In this document: piece by piece, positions 27,467-37,510 of the stretch | How the letters are laid out: each line of letters starts with the position of its first letter | Numbering within the stretch: the stretch's first letter is position 1 | From: Flavobacteriaceae bacterium | GTDB lineage: Bacteria; Bacteroidota; Bacteroidia; Flavobacteriales; Flavobacteriaceae | Direction: 5' to 3' | DNA length: 64,000 nt | Assembly: GCA_013215095.1 (NCBI GenBank) | Contig: JABSPM010000097.1 | Coordinates: forward strand, 1 to 64,000 | Notes under the pieces: model-generated | Database searches by the model: none | The model's input: the letters and a program-made list of their open reading frames with translations, nothing else | Told to the model about the DNA's origin: nothing | Program-made: the position numbers and the translations under genes

Positions 27467-30400
27467 TTATTTAATTACTTCTATCCATTGACCTTTTGTT
27501 CTTACAAAATAATCATTGTCATACATCGCTTCGGTTTGTGTTCCTGGCAGGTAATACTTGCCAAGATAGGAAGCGTTAAGCAGTACGTTGAATGTTCTTG
27601 TACTGCCATTCTTCGTGCTTTTCTGCAAATTGAAATAGAAATGAACGCGGTCATCCCTAATATCTGTATAATCAGCTTGATGCGTGGTGGCATTTCCAAA
27701 TGCAGTAAATCGCGTATTTACTATTTCCCATCCGGAAGGGAATATTTGAGTTAATGCAACATCATTTATCGGTTCATTTTTTAGGTTGGATACTTGTATA
27801 GTTGCCATAAAATCTTGGCCTTGTTTTAGTTGTTTTATGTTTAGGGTATTGCCTTGGGTATCTTTGAAACTTACGCTAACATTAAGGCCGCGTTGTTCTG
27901 CGAGTTCTTCTCCTAGTGGTAATTTTCCAGAGGTCAATACTTTAATATAAACAAGGTTATTTCTAAGGTTGTTTACAGTTAACGTATTGGAACCATCCTT
28001 AATAGAAAGCGCTCTATGTGAAATTGTATTTCTGGTATTGATGTCTTCTGGGGTTCTATTGTTGGATGCAAATTTTAATTGCAATGCTTTACCGCCATTA
28101 GCTTTAACCATTTTTGCCATAGCCAACAAACTATAAGCTGTAGATTGGGTGCTCATCCACTGTTTAGACGATAGACGTTTTGCTATTAATTCTGAAATAG
28201 CTCTAGTGCGTTCATCTTTTAACAAGACCATAGTCTCTAGAGCCATAGCTCTATTTCTGTCTATATTTCCATAGGTATAATAATCGGTGTTATTAGATTC
28301 AAACGCCATGTTTGCAGTTTTTGAAATGGCTTTTGCTGCCTCTGGTTGTCCTGCCAATGCGTAAGCAGCAGCTAAACGCCATTTGGCATCGTTAGATAAT
28401 TTGCTGTGTTCTTTTAAGCGATTCATAGCGCCTAAATCTGGTTGTTCTGCTAAGGCTAAAGTATATAATCTATAGGCTTGAGCCACATCGCTTCTATTGT
28501 TAAATTCTGATCTCCAATCTTTTGCTGCCTGTTTTTGATATTGTATCCAATTGCTTTTGAATGTCAAAGGCAATATAAATCCTTTTTTCTCAGCTTCTAT
28601 CATAAAATGTCCAGCATATGAGGTTCCCCAGTCATTTATGCTAGATTGGCCACTCCAATAAGACAAGCCTCCGTTTGGTTTTTGAAAATGTGCCAACTTG
28701 TTTATGGCTGCTTTAATGTTCGTTTCTGTTTTTTTGGATTTGTCAAAAGTAAGGTCGAATATTTCATCCAGAAATAGTTGTGGAAAAACGCTTGATGTGG
28801 TTTGCTCTACGCAACCGTGAGGGTAACGGATTAAGTAGTGTAAGCGACCTGTAAAATCCATTGGAGGTAAGGTAGAGAATTCTATTTCTGCACTATGACT
28901 TCCTGGGACGCCAAAGGTTGTAATATCAATAGTTTGAGACGCATTTGGCTGAACTACAAAATCTGTAGCTTGTGTACTAAACGGATTTGGGTTTTCTACG
29001 TCAATTACTACCTTGTAAGATGCAGTTTCTCCATTGCCTTTTGCTATAACTTCAACAGTATTAGTACCTTTTCCTTTGCTAACATCCAATTCAAAATAAG
29101 CCATTTGCTCATCTGGTTTTGTAAAGGTTAATTGCTGTGTTTGGCTTCCAATTATAGAAATGCCATCGCTTAATTTTAAATTTAGCTTTACATTTTTCAC
29201 CTTGTTTTCCATGGCAAATACAGTTACAGGAAGGGTCACTTTTTCTCCTGGACTGAGTTTACGTGGTAGAGTTGCTAAAACCATTAAAGGTTGTTTTACA
29301 GGCGTGGTTTTAGCTATACTTCCGTAAGCGGCATTTGCATTGTTTCCTGCAACGACCATGGTACGAACCGAACCAATGTATTTTGGAATTTTAATGTCGT
29401 GTGCTTTGGTTTCTCCAGCTTTTAATTGGAAAGGGCCTAAGAACTTTACTATGGGTTTAAAACGGTTTGCTTTTTTCTTTTTTCCAGCAGTCGCATTACC
29501 ATCTCCACCAATTTCAAAGACTTGCTCAACACTTCCAGTATAAGCGCCTATAACATCATCAAAAATATCCCAAGTTTTTACTCCAAGGGCTTCACGAGCA
29601 TAAAATGAGTTCCAGCCATTTGGTGTCTTAAAACGTGTTAAGTCTAACAGACCTTCATCCACTAAAGCCAAGGTATAGGTCATAGCTTTATTGTCCTTTT
29701 CGCTTACTTTTACAGTGATGTTTTGTTCAGGACGTAAAACGTTTGGCATTGAGATTTGTGGTTGCAATATGGTGTTTTTATCTTCAACCATTATAGGAAT
29801 TACACCGTATAATCGAATAGGTAAGTCGTTTTCCGAAATAGCATGAGGTTGTAATAAAGAGATGTTAATAAAGACATTCGGGGTCATTTCTTCAGTAATA
29901 GCAATGTTTGCTGTGGTTTGTCCTTTCTTTGTTTTTATCCATTTTGTAGATAAGACTTCAGTACCATTTTCAATACTAATCAATGCGCGACCTTCTGTTC
30001 CGGAAGGGAAAGTAATCTTAGCGTCGTCGCCAACGTTATAGGTTGTTTTGTCAGAAGCAAAAACCAACATTTTAGCAGCATCCTTATCACTTTCTGTATT
30101 GCGTTTCCACCAATTTCTATAGAAGTAAGCTGTACGTCCTGTTGCGTGACCACTTTTTGGGTCATAGACACGAATTAGATAACGACCACTGGCATGCTCA
30201 GGAACATTTACTTTAAAACTTGCTTCACCTTTATTATTTGTATTCACTTTTGTACTCATAAAAGGGGTACGATAGCTAGATGATTGGTAGGATGCCAAAT
30301 CATCATAAGACGAGCTCCACCACCAACGCCATTGTATTCTATAGACCTTAACTTCTATATGCTCTCTTTTTATGGGTTTTCCATTTGCATCTACTACAAC

Positions 30401-33058
30401 AATGTCAAAGGTTTTGTCTTGATCTGTATAAAAGGAGCCGTAGGCGCGCTCTTTTGGCGAGCGCAATCCAACAAAGGACTTATAAGGTGCATATGTTTTA
30501 TTGAAAACATCGATAGAAAAATTACCTCCATTTTCAAAAGCTCTAGTTAAAAAGGATACATTTAACAGTCCAGGAGCATTAGTTCCAATATTTAATTTTT
30601 TGTTCACTTTTGCTGAACCTTCTGCGTTTACGTTTCCTTCAAAAATAGTCAATTCTTCAGTGTTAAAATTTCTTGTAGGGTCATTGAAAATGTACTTAGG
30701 ATAGGTCTTAAATCCTGTAGGTGCTTTGGTAAATTTTGCTTTGATTTCAGCTTTTACATGTTTCGCAGGTGCGCCATGTAACCAATTTACTTGTAGTGTG
30801 CTTTGCAATGGTTTAACGTTTGATAGTACTGGGTCTTCAAAATCGATTTTTAACTTTAGACGATTAGGTTTAATCGCTTCAACCTTTAAGGTTTTATAAA
30901 ATGTTGCACCGCCTACAGAGACTTTTGCTTTCCAGTTTCCTGTTTTATCTTCAGGGGAGGTTGGTACTGAAAATCTATAGAAATTATGCACACCATTACT
31001 TGTGATATCTCTATAGGCTAACTTTCCATTGGCATCTGTTACTTCCATTTTTACAGGATGACCTTGTGGTAGTTTATTGGCATTATCATTCAGCATAAAC
31101 GTTAAATGTAATGAATCTCCAGGTCGCCAAACACCACGCTCTCCATAGAGGTAGCCTTTTAGTCCTCTTTGCAGTGTTTTGCCAGAGACATCAAATTTAC
31201 TTAGTGATAGTGAGTTTCCATCATTTAGCTTAATGTAAGTGACTTGATTTCCTTTTGTGACAGCTGCAAAATAAGCGGTCTTATCTGCATCAATTATTGC
31301 TAATCCATCGTTGTTGGTTGAAGATGTTGTAATTGACTGTTGCTGGTAATTAAAGAGCTCTATAGTTGCATTGGTTACGGGATTTGTTGTGATAATATCT
31401 GTCAAAGCAAAGTAGTAAGATTTGTTGTTGCCACGCTTTGCAATTACACCGATGTTAGAAGCGATGAGGTTGCTTGATACGATACGGTCTTCGTTGTAAT
31501 AAGCATCGTGACAAGGATTGTCGCGTTCTCTCCAGTTATAGGTGTATTGTCTGTATCTATAGGTTACATTATCCCAATAATCTTCTTCTCTTAGGTCTTC
31601 ATCTTCTGTGGTACTTGCTATATAGGTATTATGATTATAGTTATCATAGTAATAGTCGTCTTCATAGTAGTATTCATTAGCGTCATCATTATAGCTTTCT
31701 TCGCTGTCATTGCTTTTGCAGTTGTAAATAGAATAGTCTTTTTTGAAACTTAATTCTACACGATATATCGCGCCAGGGTCTGCCTTAAAATATTGGGATA
31801 AATCGATGCTGTAGACTTTCCATTTTCCAGTGTTTTGGGAAGCATCTTGAATTAAAGTAATCGTCTTTTTAGCAATGCGACGGCCTACGCGTCTAATGCT
31901 TTGTTCTCTATTACTTCCGAGTTCGTTATCTTGAAGAAATTGCAGTACATTGTTTTCAAATATCTTGATGATACGTATATCAACAGCTTTGAGGTTAACT
32001 GCTTCAAAATTAAAGTTTAAATCTTGAGAGTTAGGAAGAATTCCAGCACTGGTGATGTGTCTAACATTGGGAGGTAATTCTTCAAAAGAAATACGTTCTT
32101 CAAATGCAGTGCGCAGTTTAAAATTGTCCATATTTTTGATGCCCTGATAGATGTTTATTTCGACATTACCAACCACACGATTTTGAGGATAGACCTTTAA
32201 AACATTACCATCAACAATAAACTTTGGATTCACTACATTTTTGATGTACACCAAACCATTGAAGTTCTGTTGTTTTTTTAAAGGGTCTGAGAAGTTTATA
32301 GATAAATACTGTTCAGGCGATTGATGGACATTAATATCTACAATTTTGAAATTATTAATTCCAGGAATTAATACCTCATTTTTTCCTTTGTTATTCGCAT
32401 TAATAGTATTGCCATTCCAAGAAACTTGGATTTTTGAATCTTCTATTTTTCTATTAATACTATCAATTCTAAATTCGAAATGTTTTGCCACATCAACATC
32501 TTTTTTCCAGGTGATATTTAATATTTTATCATCTTGAGATGCTTTTAGTAGTTGTTTAACATCTTCAAATTTAGTAGCATCTGCCAATTTGATAAGACCT
32601 TCTAGATATTGCCATTCTTTACTGTAGGATTGTAAATTATTGGTAGCGACAGTGAAGTTCGGTTTAATGGTTTTAAACTTAAACGTATAGCTGCTAAATT
32701 CATTTGGAATACTTGGGTGTAATTTGTTAAGTTTCAGACTTACGATATACTCTGTGTCTGGTTGAAGCGGTTCCAAAGGAACAAATGAAAATCCGCGTGT
32801 GTGTTTTGGGATAAGTTTGCCATCTACTTTTGGAGAGATAGAAAAGAAATTATCGTGAATGTCTGCATTAGCAGTCCAACGTTCAACAGGTTGCACTAAT
32901 CCCACATCTACCGTTGTTAAAATTGACACACGTCCAGAGGTGCTATAACTTACAAAATCTTTAAATTTAAAAAGATTGTCAGTTTCTGTTATCTTTTTTT
33001 TGCAGCCAATACAAAGGCTAATAAAGAAAACGAAAAAGATTAAATTTTTAATAGGCAT
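27467..33058 (-). CDS. Bacterial alpha-2-macroglobulin (YfhM-like) lipoprotein
   Basis: 1863 residues, the largest gene here. The lipoprotein signal ends at FISLCIGC, with Cys at residue 19, so it is membrane-anchored. MG domains follow, then the bait-type region and the thioester domain with C1416-V-E-Q1419 (HGCVEQTTS), intact, which would form the Cys-Gln thioester that traps proteases. Helical toroid repeats (NKLAHFQKPNGGLSYW, SVAYSLLAMAK-like) and a C-terminal receptor-like domain complete it. An odd Tyr/Asp/Asn/Glu-rich insert lies near residues 450-530. It probably shields the periplasm from foreign proteases, with PBP1C repairing the wall. Confidence 0.93.
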   Translation of the reverse strand: MPIKNLIFFVFFISLCIGCKKKITETDNLFKFKDFVSYSTSGRVSILTTVDVGLVQPVERWTANADIHDNFFSISPKVDGKLIPKHTRGFSFVPLEPLQPDTEYIVSLKLNKLHPSIPNEFSSYTFKFKTIKPNFTVATNNLQSYSKEWQYLEGLIKLADATKFEDVKQLLKASQDDKILNITWKKDVDVAKHFEFRIDSINRKIEDSKIQVSWNGNTINANNKGKNEVLIPGINNFKIVDINVHQSPEQYLSINFSDPLKKQQNFNGLVYIKNVVNPKFIVDGNVLKVYPQNRVVGNVEINIYQGIKNMDNFKLRTAFEERISFEELPPNVRHITSAGILPNSQDLNFNFEAVNLKAVDIRIIKIFENNVLQFLQDNELGSNREQSIRRVGRRIAKKTITLIQDASQNTGKWKVYSIDLSQYFKADPGAIYRVELSFKKDYSIYNCKSNDSEESYNDDANEYYYEDDYYYDNYNHNTYIASTTEDEDLREEDYWDNVTYRYRQYTYNWRERDNPCHDAYYNEDRIVSSNLIASNIGVIAKRGNNKSYYFALTDIITTNPVTNATIELFNYQQQSITTSSTNNDGLAIIDADKTAYFAAVTKGNQVTYIKLNDGNSLSLSKFDVSGKTLQRGLKGYLYGERGVWRPGDSLHLTFMLNDNANKLPQGHPVKMEVTDANGKLAYRDITSNGVHNFYRFSVPTSPEDKTGNWKAKVSVGGATFYKTLKVEAIKPNRLKLKIDFEDPVLSNVKPLQSTLQVNWLHGAPAKHVKAEIKAKFTKAPTGFKTYPKYIFNDPTRNFNTEELTIFEGNVNAEGSAKVNKKLNIGTNAPGLLNVSFLTRAFENGGNFSIDVFNKTYAPYKSFVGLRSPKERAYGSFYTDQDKTFDIVVVDANGKPIKREHIEVKVYRIQWRWWWSSSYDDLASYQSSSYRTPFMSTKVNTNNKGEASFKVNVPEHASGRYLIRVYDPKSGHATGRTAYFYRNWWKRNTESDKDAAKMLVFASDKTTYNVGDDAKITFPSGTEGRALISIENGTEVLSTKWIKTKKGQTTANIAITEEMTPNVFINISLLQPHAISENDLPIRLYGVIPIMVEDKNTILQPQISMPNVLRPEQNITVKVSEKDNKAMTYTLALVDEGLLDLTRFKTPNGWNSFYAREALGVKTWDIFDDVIGAYTGSVEQVFEIGGDGNATAGKKKKANRFKPIVKFLGPFQLKAGETKAHDIKIPKYIGSVRTMVVAGNNANAAYGSIAKTTPVKQPLMVLATLPRKLSPGEKVTLPVTVFAMENKVKNVKLNLKLSDGISIIGSQTQQLTFTKPDEQMAYFELDVSKGKGTNTVEVIAKGNGETASYKVVIDVENPNPFSTQATDFVVQPNASQTIDITTFGVPGSHSAEIEFSTLPPMDFTGRLHYLIRYPHGCVEQTTSSVFPQLFLDEIFDLTFDKSKKTETNIKAAINKLAHFQKPNGGLSYWSGQSSINDWGTSYAGHFMIEAEKKGFILPLTFKSNWIQYQKQAAKDWRSEFNNRSDVAQAYRLYTLALAEQPDLGAMNRLKEHSKLSNDAKWRLAAAYALAGQPEAAKAISKTANMAFESNNTDYYTYGNIDRNRAMALETMVLLKDERTRAISELIAKRLSSKQWMSTQSTAYSLLAMAKMVKANGGKALQLKFASNNRTPEDINTRNTISHRALSIKDGSNTLTVNNLRNNLVYIKVLTSGKLPLGEELAEQRGLNVSVSFKDTQGNTLNIKQLKQGQDFMATIQVSNLKNEPINDVALTQIFPSGWEIVNTRFTAFGNATTHQADYTDIRDDRVHFYFNLQKSTKNGSTRTFNVLLNASYLGKYYLPGTQTEAMYDNDYFVRTKGQWIEVIK

Positions 33059-33234
33059 AGGTTGATGTTGTTTTAATGAATTATAGCAATGAACACCTGT
33101 AGGTTCTTTCTTGTTAATAGATACGTCGTGGAATTATAGCTTAGATGTTACTTAGTTGTTAAACTCATCTTAAATAGTTAAAAATCTCTCTTCGATTAAG
33201 TGTTACACATTGAATATACTTAAATGGTACTCTC

Positions 33235-34293
33235 TTATTTTTCATAAATTTCCACAACCAAATTCCCTTTGTCATTCATACTAGCACGATACATGCCTTT
33301 GGTGTTAAATTCAAAGACCATATTGCCGTTTTTGTCTACAGCAACAATGCCGCCAGTACCACCAAGTTTTCCCATTTTATCATGAATGACTACTCTCGCA
33401 GCCTCTTCTAAACTCACACCTTTATATGCCATCATTGCAGAAATATCATGTGCCACTTGGGCTCTAATAAAATATTCGCCCCAACCTGTACTGGATACGG
33501 CACAAGTAGCATTATTGGCATAAGTTCCAGAACCAATAATTGGAGAATCGCCAATGCGTCCCCAACGTTTATTGGTCATACCACCAGTTGAGGTTCCTGC
33601 AGCTAAGTTGCCATCTTTATCTAGAGCAGCACAGCCAACAGTTCCAAATTTAGAGTCTTTGATGTCTGCATCATAGAACGCAGTCTTCTTTTCATCATGG
33701 TTCAATGCTGTTTTTTTAGAACTCTTAATTTTTTGTAGTGATTCAAAACGTCTATTTGTATAAAAATATTTGGGGTCTACAATGTCTAAACCATGTTCGG
33801 CTGCAAAGGTTTCAGCACCTTTCCCAGAGAGCATTACATGAGGTGATTGTTCCATGATAGCACGTGCTAAATTAATGGGGTTTTTAACGGTTTGTGTGCC
33901 CGCAGAAGCACCAGCGTTTAATGTTTTACCATTCATAATAGAAGCATCCATTTCGTTAGTTTCTTCATGAGTAAACACCGCACCTTTCCCAGCGTTGAAT
34001 AATGGTGAATTTTCCATCACATTAATCGTTTTGGTCACAGCGTCTAAGCTTGTGCCTCCATTTTTCAATATCTGATAACCTGTTCTGATAGCTTCTTCAA
34101 GTTTTGCTCTATATTCGGCTTCTTTTGCAGGTGTCATATTTTGCCTTAAAATTGTACCTGCGCCACCATGAATGACGATGGAAAATTCTGGTTTTTCTAG
34201 AACTGCTGTTGATGCTTTATTAGTCGATTTGCTGCGCTCACTACAGCAAAAATATAATAATGAAATCGCGATAAATAGGACAGTTTTTTTCAT
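33235..34293 (-). CDS. Isoaspartyl peptidase / L-asparaginase (Ntn hydrolase), lipoprotein
   Basis: 352 residues from ATG at 34293, where MKKTVLFIAISLLYFCC opens a lipoprotein signal. Longer frames upstream would bury it and run into the aldehyde dehydrogenase start. The proenzyme self-cleaves before T218 (KFGTVGCAALD). GGAGTI, NAGKGAVF, EMDASIMNG and GTSTGGMTNKRWGR-type motifs mark the plant-type asparaginase family. It removes isoaspartyl residues or hydrolyses asparagine in the periplasm. It is divergent from the aldehyde dehydrogenase gene. Confidence 0.92.
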   Translation of the reverse strand: MKKTVLFIAISLLYFCCSERSKSTNKASTAVLEKPEFSIVIHGGAGTILRQNMTPAKEAEYRAKLEEAIRTGYQILKNGGTSLDAVTKTINVMENSPLFNAGKGAVFTHEETNEMDASIMNGKTLNAGASAGTQTVKNPINLARAIMEQSPHVMLSGKGAETFAAEHGLDIVDPKYFYTNRRFESLQKIKSSKKTALNHDEKKTAFYDADIKDSKFGTVGCAALDKDGNLAAGTSTGGMTNKRWGRIGDSPIIGSGTYANNATCAVSSTGWGEYFIRAQVAHDISAMMAYKGVSLEEAARVVIHDKMGKLGGTGGIVAVDKNGNMVFEFNTKGMYRASMNDKGNLVVEIYEK

Positions 34294-34409
34294 GATAAAT
34301 GCAATGTGTGTTTTATGTGTTTTAAAGATAGGGTTTTTAAGAATTATTATTGAATAAGAAATTATTATCTTCGCGAACAAATTAATTGTAAAACAAAAAA
34401 CAACTATAT

Positions 34410-35963
34410 ATGGAAGCAGTTGCAACTGATTTCGGAATTCAAGAAGCGCTTAAACAATTAGGGCTTAAAGATGTAAATGATGGAAGCTCTACAGGTTCTG
34501 AGTGGTTTTCTAATGGTGAACTAATTGAATCATACTCCCCAGTAGATGGAAAGTTAATAGGTGCAGTGAAAGGGTCTACAAGAGAAGATTATGACCGTGT
34601 GATGGAAACAGCTACTGCAGCGTTTAAAACTTGGAGAGATGTTCCTGCACCACAACGTGGAGAAATTGTACGTCAATTTGGAAACAAATTAAGAGATTTA
34701 AAAGAGCCATTAGGTAAGCTGGTGTCTTATGAGATGGGGAAATCTCTTCAAGAAGGTTATGGTGAGGTTCAAGAAATGATTGATATCTGTGACTTTGCTG
34801 TTGGTTTATCTAGACAGTTAAACGGACAAACGATTCCTTCTGAACGTCCTGGTCACGTAATGAGAGAGCAATGGCACCCAATTGGTGTAGTAGGAATTAT
34901 TTCTGCATTCAATTTCCCAGTTGCTGTATGGTCTTGGAACACAGCTTTGGCATGGATTTGTGGTGATGTTTGCGTATGGAAAGCATCTGAAAAAGCACCC
35001 TTATGTTCTGTCGCTTGTCAAAATATAATCGCTGAGATTTTAAAAGAAAACAACTTGCCAGAGGGTATTTCTTGTATCGTTAATGGTGACTATAAAGTTG
35101 GAGAATATATGACTACTGATGCGCGCATTCCTTTAGTGTCTGCAACAGGATCTACAAGAATGGGACGTATTGTTGGTAAAACAGTAGCAGAGCGTTTTGG
35201 TAAGTCATTATTAGAATTAGGTGGAAACAATGCTATCATCATTACACCTTCTGCAGATCTTAAAGTTGTTGTTCCTGGTGCTGTATTTGGTGCTGTTGGA
35301 ACTTGTGGACAACGTTGTACATCTACACGTCGTCTTATCATTCACGATTCAGTTTATGATAAAGTCAGAGATGCAATTGTTGGTGCTTATGGGCAGTTAA
35401 CTATTGGAAATCCTTTAGATGAAAAGAATCATATTGGACCATTAATTGACAAAGATGCTGTAGATACGTATTTAGCTGCGATTGAAAAAGCAAAAGCTGA
35501 AGGTGGTAATGTATTGGTTGAAGGTGGTGTATTGCAAGGTGAAGGTTATGAGTCTGGATGTTATGTGAAGCCAGCCATTATAGAAGCTGAGAACCATTAC
35601 GAAATTGTACAACATGAAACATTTGCGCCAGTATTATACCTAATTAAGTATTCTGGTGAAGTAGAAAATGCAATCGATATCCAAAATGGAGTAGCACAAG
35701 GATTATCTTCTGCAATCATGACGGAAAGCATGAAAGAAGCTCAAAAATTCTTATCATATGCTGGTTCGGATTGCGGTATTGCTAATGTAAACATAGGAAC
35801 TTCTGGTGCTGAAATTGGAGGTGCATTTGGTGGTGAAAAAGAAACTGGTGGTGGACGTGAGTCTGGATCTGATGCTTGGAAAGTATATATGAGAAGACAA
35901 ACGAATACAATCAATTATTCTGATGAGTTGCCTTTGGCTCAAGGGATTAAATTTGACCTATAA
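34410..35963 (+). CDS. Aldehyde dehydrogenase, ALDH7 (antiquitin, aminoadipate semialdehyde) type
   Basis: 517 residues. It oxidises an aldehyde with NAD+, in ALDH7 typically alpha-aminoadipate semialdehyde of lysine breakdown. Catalytic C303 (GTCGQRCTSTRR) and the general base E269 (LLELGGNNA) are intact. The CGQRCTSTRRL and PSERPGHVMREQWHP signatures favour ALDH7. No other lysine-catabolism gene lies nearby. The only candidate promoter is TATCTTCG at 34366-34373, one base off TAnnTTTG. Confidence 0.92.
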   Translation: MEAVATDFGIQEALKQLGLKDVNDGSSTGSEWFSNGELIESYSPVDGKLIGAVKGSTREDYDRVMETATAAFKTWRDVPAPQRGEIVRQFGNKLRDLKEPLGKLVSYEMGKSLQEGYGEVQEMIDICDFAVGLSRQLNGQTIPSERPGHVMREQWHPIGVVGIISAFNFPVAVWSWNTALAWICGDVCVWKASEKAPLCSVACQNIIAEILKENNLPEGISCIVNGDYKVGEYMTTDARIPLVSATGSTRMGRIVGKTVAERFGKSLLELGGNNAIIITPSADLKVVVPGAVFGAVGTCGQRCTSTRRLIIHDSVYDKVRDAIVGAYGQLTIGNPLDEKNHIGPLIDKDAVDTYLAAIEKAKAEGGNVLVEGGVLQGEGYESGCYVKPAIIEAENHYEIVQHETFAPVLYLIKYSGEVENAIDIQNGVAQGLSSAIMTESMKEAQKFLSYAGSDCGIANVNIGTSGAEIGGAFGGEKETGGGRESGSDAWKVYMRRQTNTINYSDELPLAQGIKFDL

Positions 35964-36094
35964 TAGGTGTTTTCAAAATAAAGATAGTGCCATTTTCCAT
36001 ATGGAAGACTATAAAATAAATATATGATTTTTCTTAAATAAAAAGAAAAGTATTTTTTATTCAAGTCATTTTAAATATAAAATGGTAAAAAATG

Positions 36095-36125
36095 AGCCGC
36101 ATTCAAGTAATGCGGCTTTTTTTTT
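36095..36125 (+). terminator. Terminator of the aldehyde dehydrogenase gene
   Basis: AGCCGCATT (36095-36103) pairs with AATGCGGCT (36109-36117) around CAAGT, with a T-run to about 36125. Confidence 0.85.
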
Positions 36126-36197
36126 GTCTAAAATTCACATGTGTTTTGGAGTACTATTTAAGCGTTAGAGTTAAGTTCTAATGTTTTTAAATGAATT

Positions 36198-36355
36198 ATA
36201 CCATCTCTACTCCTAAATTACTCAATTAAAATGCGCTTTTTTGCGTTATCTTTCAAAATAAAAAAAACTCTTAACTAAGGCTATGAGTGATTTTTCTTTT
36301 TACGTAATAAAAAATATCATTTTCCTTATGTGTAATTTAACAGAAGAACTGGTAT
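36198..36355. repeat. MITE-like element with imperfect terminal inverted repeats
   Basis: 158 bp. The left end ATACCATCTCTACTCCTAAA aligns with the reverse complement of the right end (ATACCAGTTCTTCTGTTAAA), sharing ATACCA, TCT, CT and the block TAAATTAC. The interior is A/T-rich and has no gene. The right end is identical over 29 bases to the 224-269 element. The small size, inverted ends and repetition fit a non-autonomous mobile element or a dispersed structured RNA. No transposase with matching ends is seen here. Confidence 0.7.
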
Positions 36356-36370
36356 TATAAGGTTCAAATG

Positions 36371-37510
36371 TTAACTGTATTTTACTTTTCTAAGAATGCG
36401 CATAGCTTCTTTAAATTGCTTATATACTTCTGTTTTATAAGCTTTTATAAAAGGTTTCGCTTCTGTGAGTTTGTTCATAGCATCATGAAAACAATTAAAA
36501 TAGCAAATCAAATACGTCATAGGTAGATTTTTAAGAGTTATATGTTCTTGTGTATTGAGGGTGCTGTCGTTTTTTAGTTTTTCTACAATGGCATTATTAG
36601 CATTATAGATGTGATGCAGTACTTTTTTGTCATATTGTGGCGGTTGAAATAAGAGTTTTGATGTTATCGTATAATTGGCATTATTGGTAAAATGGATTTG
36701 TGTTGCTTCAAGTGGTATATAGGTTTTGGAGCCTTGTAATCCTAAGTTGACGTATTCGATTATTTTAAAAGAATCCGAAGTGTATTCAATAGAAACTTCA
36801 TCGAGATTGGAGAAAAACAAGCGCACTTGTTCGTTGACCAGCTCAATATCCACTCTAGAGTAAAATATATCATCTTTTGTCGCTTTCTTTTTTCCGGACC
36901 AGCAAAGCACAAAATATTCTTTAAACACCTTGTATTGTGGGGTGTAATCTTTACGTTTTCGCATAAAGTCAAAAACGCTATCTAAGGTATGTTTAATGTT
37001 GTTTTTTGCATGGTTTTCAATAGATTTTACCAAATTTGCGTTTACATCTTTGATCGTAATATTAACGCCTTTTGGCATGCTAATACTACCCTCTCTTACG
37101 AAAACCGTTCCGCTATAATATTTCCAAATATTTTTTCTAAGCGATGTAATGCTGTTGTTGCCTTTGGGTCTAATGGTTACCAAGCCAATGACCTTGTCGT
37201 CGGGTAAATGAGGGAAAGGGATATTCTCATATTGTACTAAGGGAGGATTGGTTAAATACGCGTTGATAAGGTTTTGGATTTTGCTGTCATCAAAGAAATC
37301 TACACCAATAATTGTGTTTGTTTCATCTTGTACACCGATAACGATAAATGAGTTGTTTTGTGGATTACTATTACTTAAGGCGCAAACGTGCTTTAAGAAC
37401 TTCGCTTTACCTTCCTTCTCGCTAATATTTATTTTTCGCTTTTTATCATAAAAGCTATTCTCATCATTATGAGCCAGCAAGTTTTTGATAAGTAAGCGTT
37501 TGTTAATCAT
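36371..37510 (-). CDS. AlbA_2 (Schlafen-like) domain protein
   Basis: 379 residues. Residues about 15-150 match the divergent AlbA_2 fold: EKEGKAKFLKHVCALSNS, SFIVIGVQDETNTIIGVDFF, and the strand VIGLVTIRPKG. These proteins are linked to nucleic-acid or nucleotide binding and often sit near defence or regulatory loci. The C-terminal half (after about 180) is not recognised. It is the last gene of a three-gene unit, overlapping the HD hydrolase by four bases, and lies next to the MITE-like repeat. Confidence 0.75.
   Translation of the reverse strand: MINKRLLIKNLLAHNDENSFYDKKRKINISEKEGKAKFLKHVCALSNSNPQNNSFIVIGVQDETNTIIGVDFFDDSKIQNLINAYLTNPPLVQYENIPFPHLPDDKVIGLVTIRPKGNNSITSLRKNIWKYYSGTVFVREGSISMPKGVNITIKDVNANLVKSIENHAKNNIKHTLDSVFDFMRKRKDYTPQYKVFKEYFVLCWSGKKKATKDDIFYSRVDIELVNEQVRLFFSNLDEVSIEYTSDSFKIIEYVNLGLQGSKTYIPLEATQIHFTNNANYTITSKLLFQPPQYDKKVLHHIYNANNAIVEKLKNDSTLNTQEHITLKNLPMTYLICYFNCFHDAMNKLTEAKPFIKAYKTEVYKQFKEAMRILRKVKYS

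Noticed and set aside
34294-34425. Upstream ATG at 34425 as the isoaspartyl peptidase start
   Set aside because: It adds 44 hydrophobic, non-conserved residues ahead of a clean lipoprotein signal and overlaps the divergent aldehyde dehydrogenase start.
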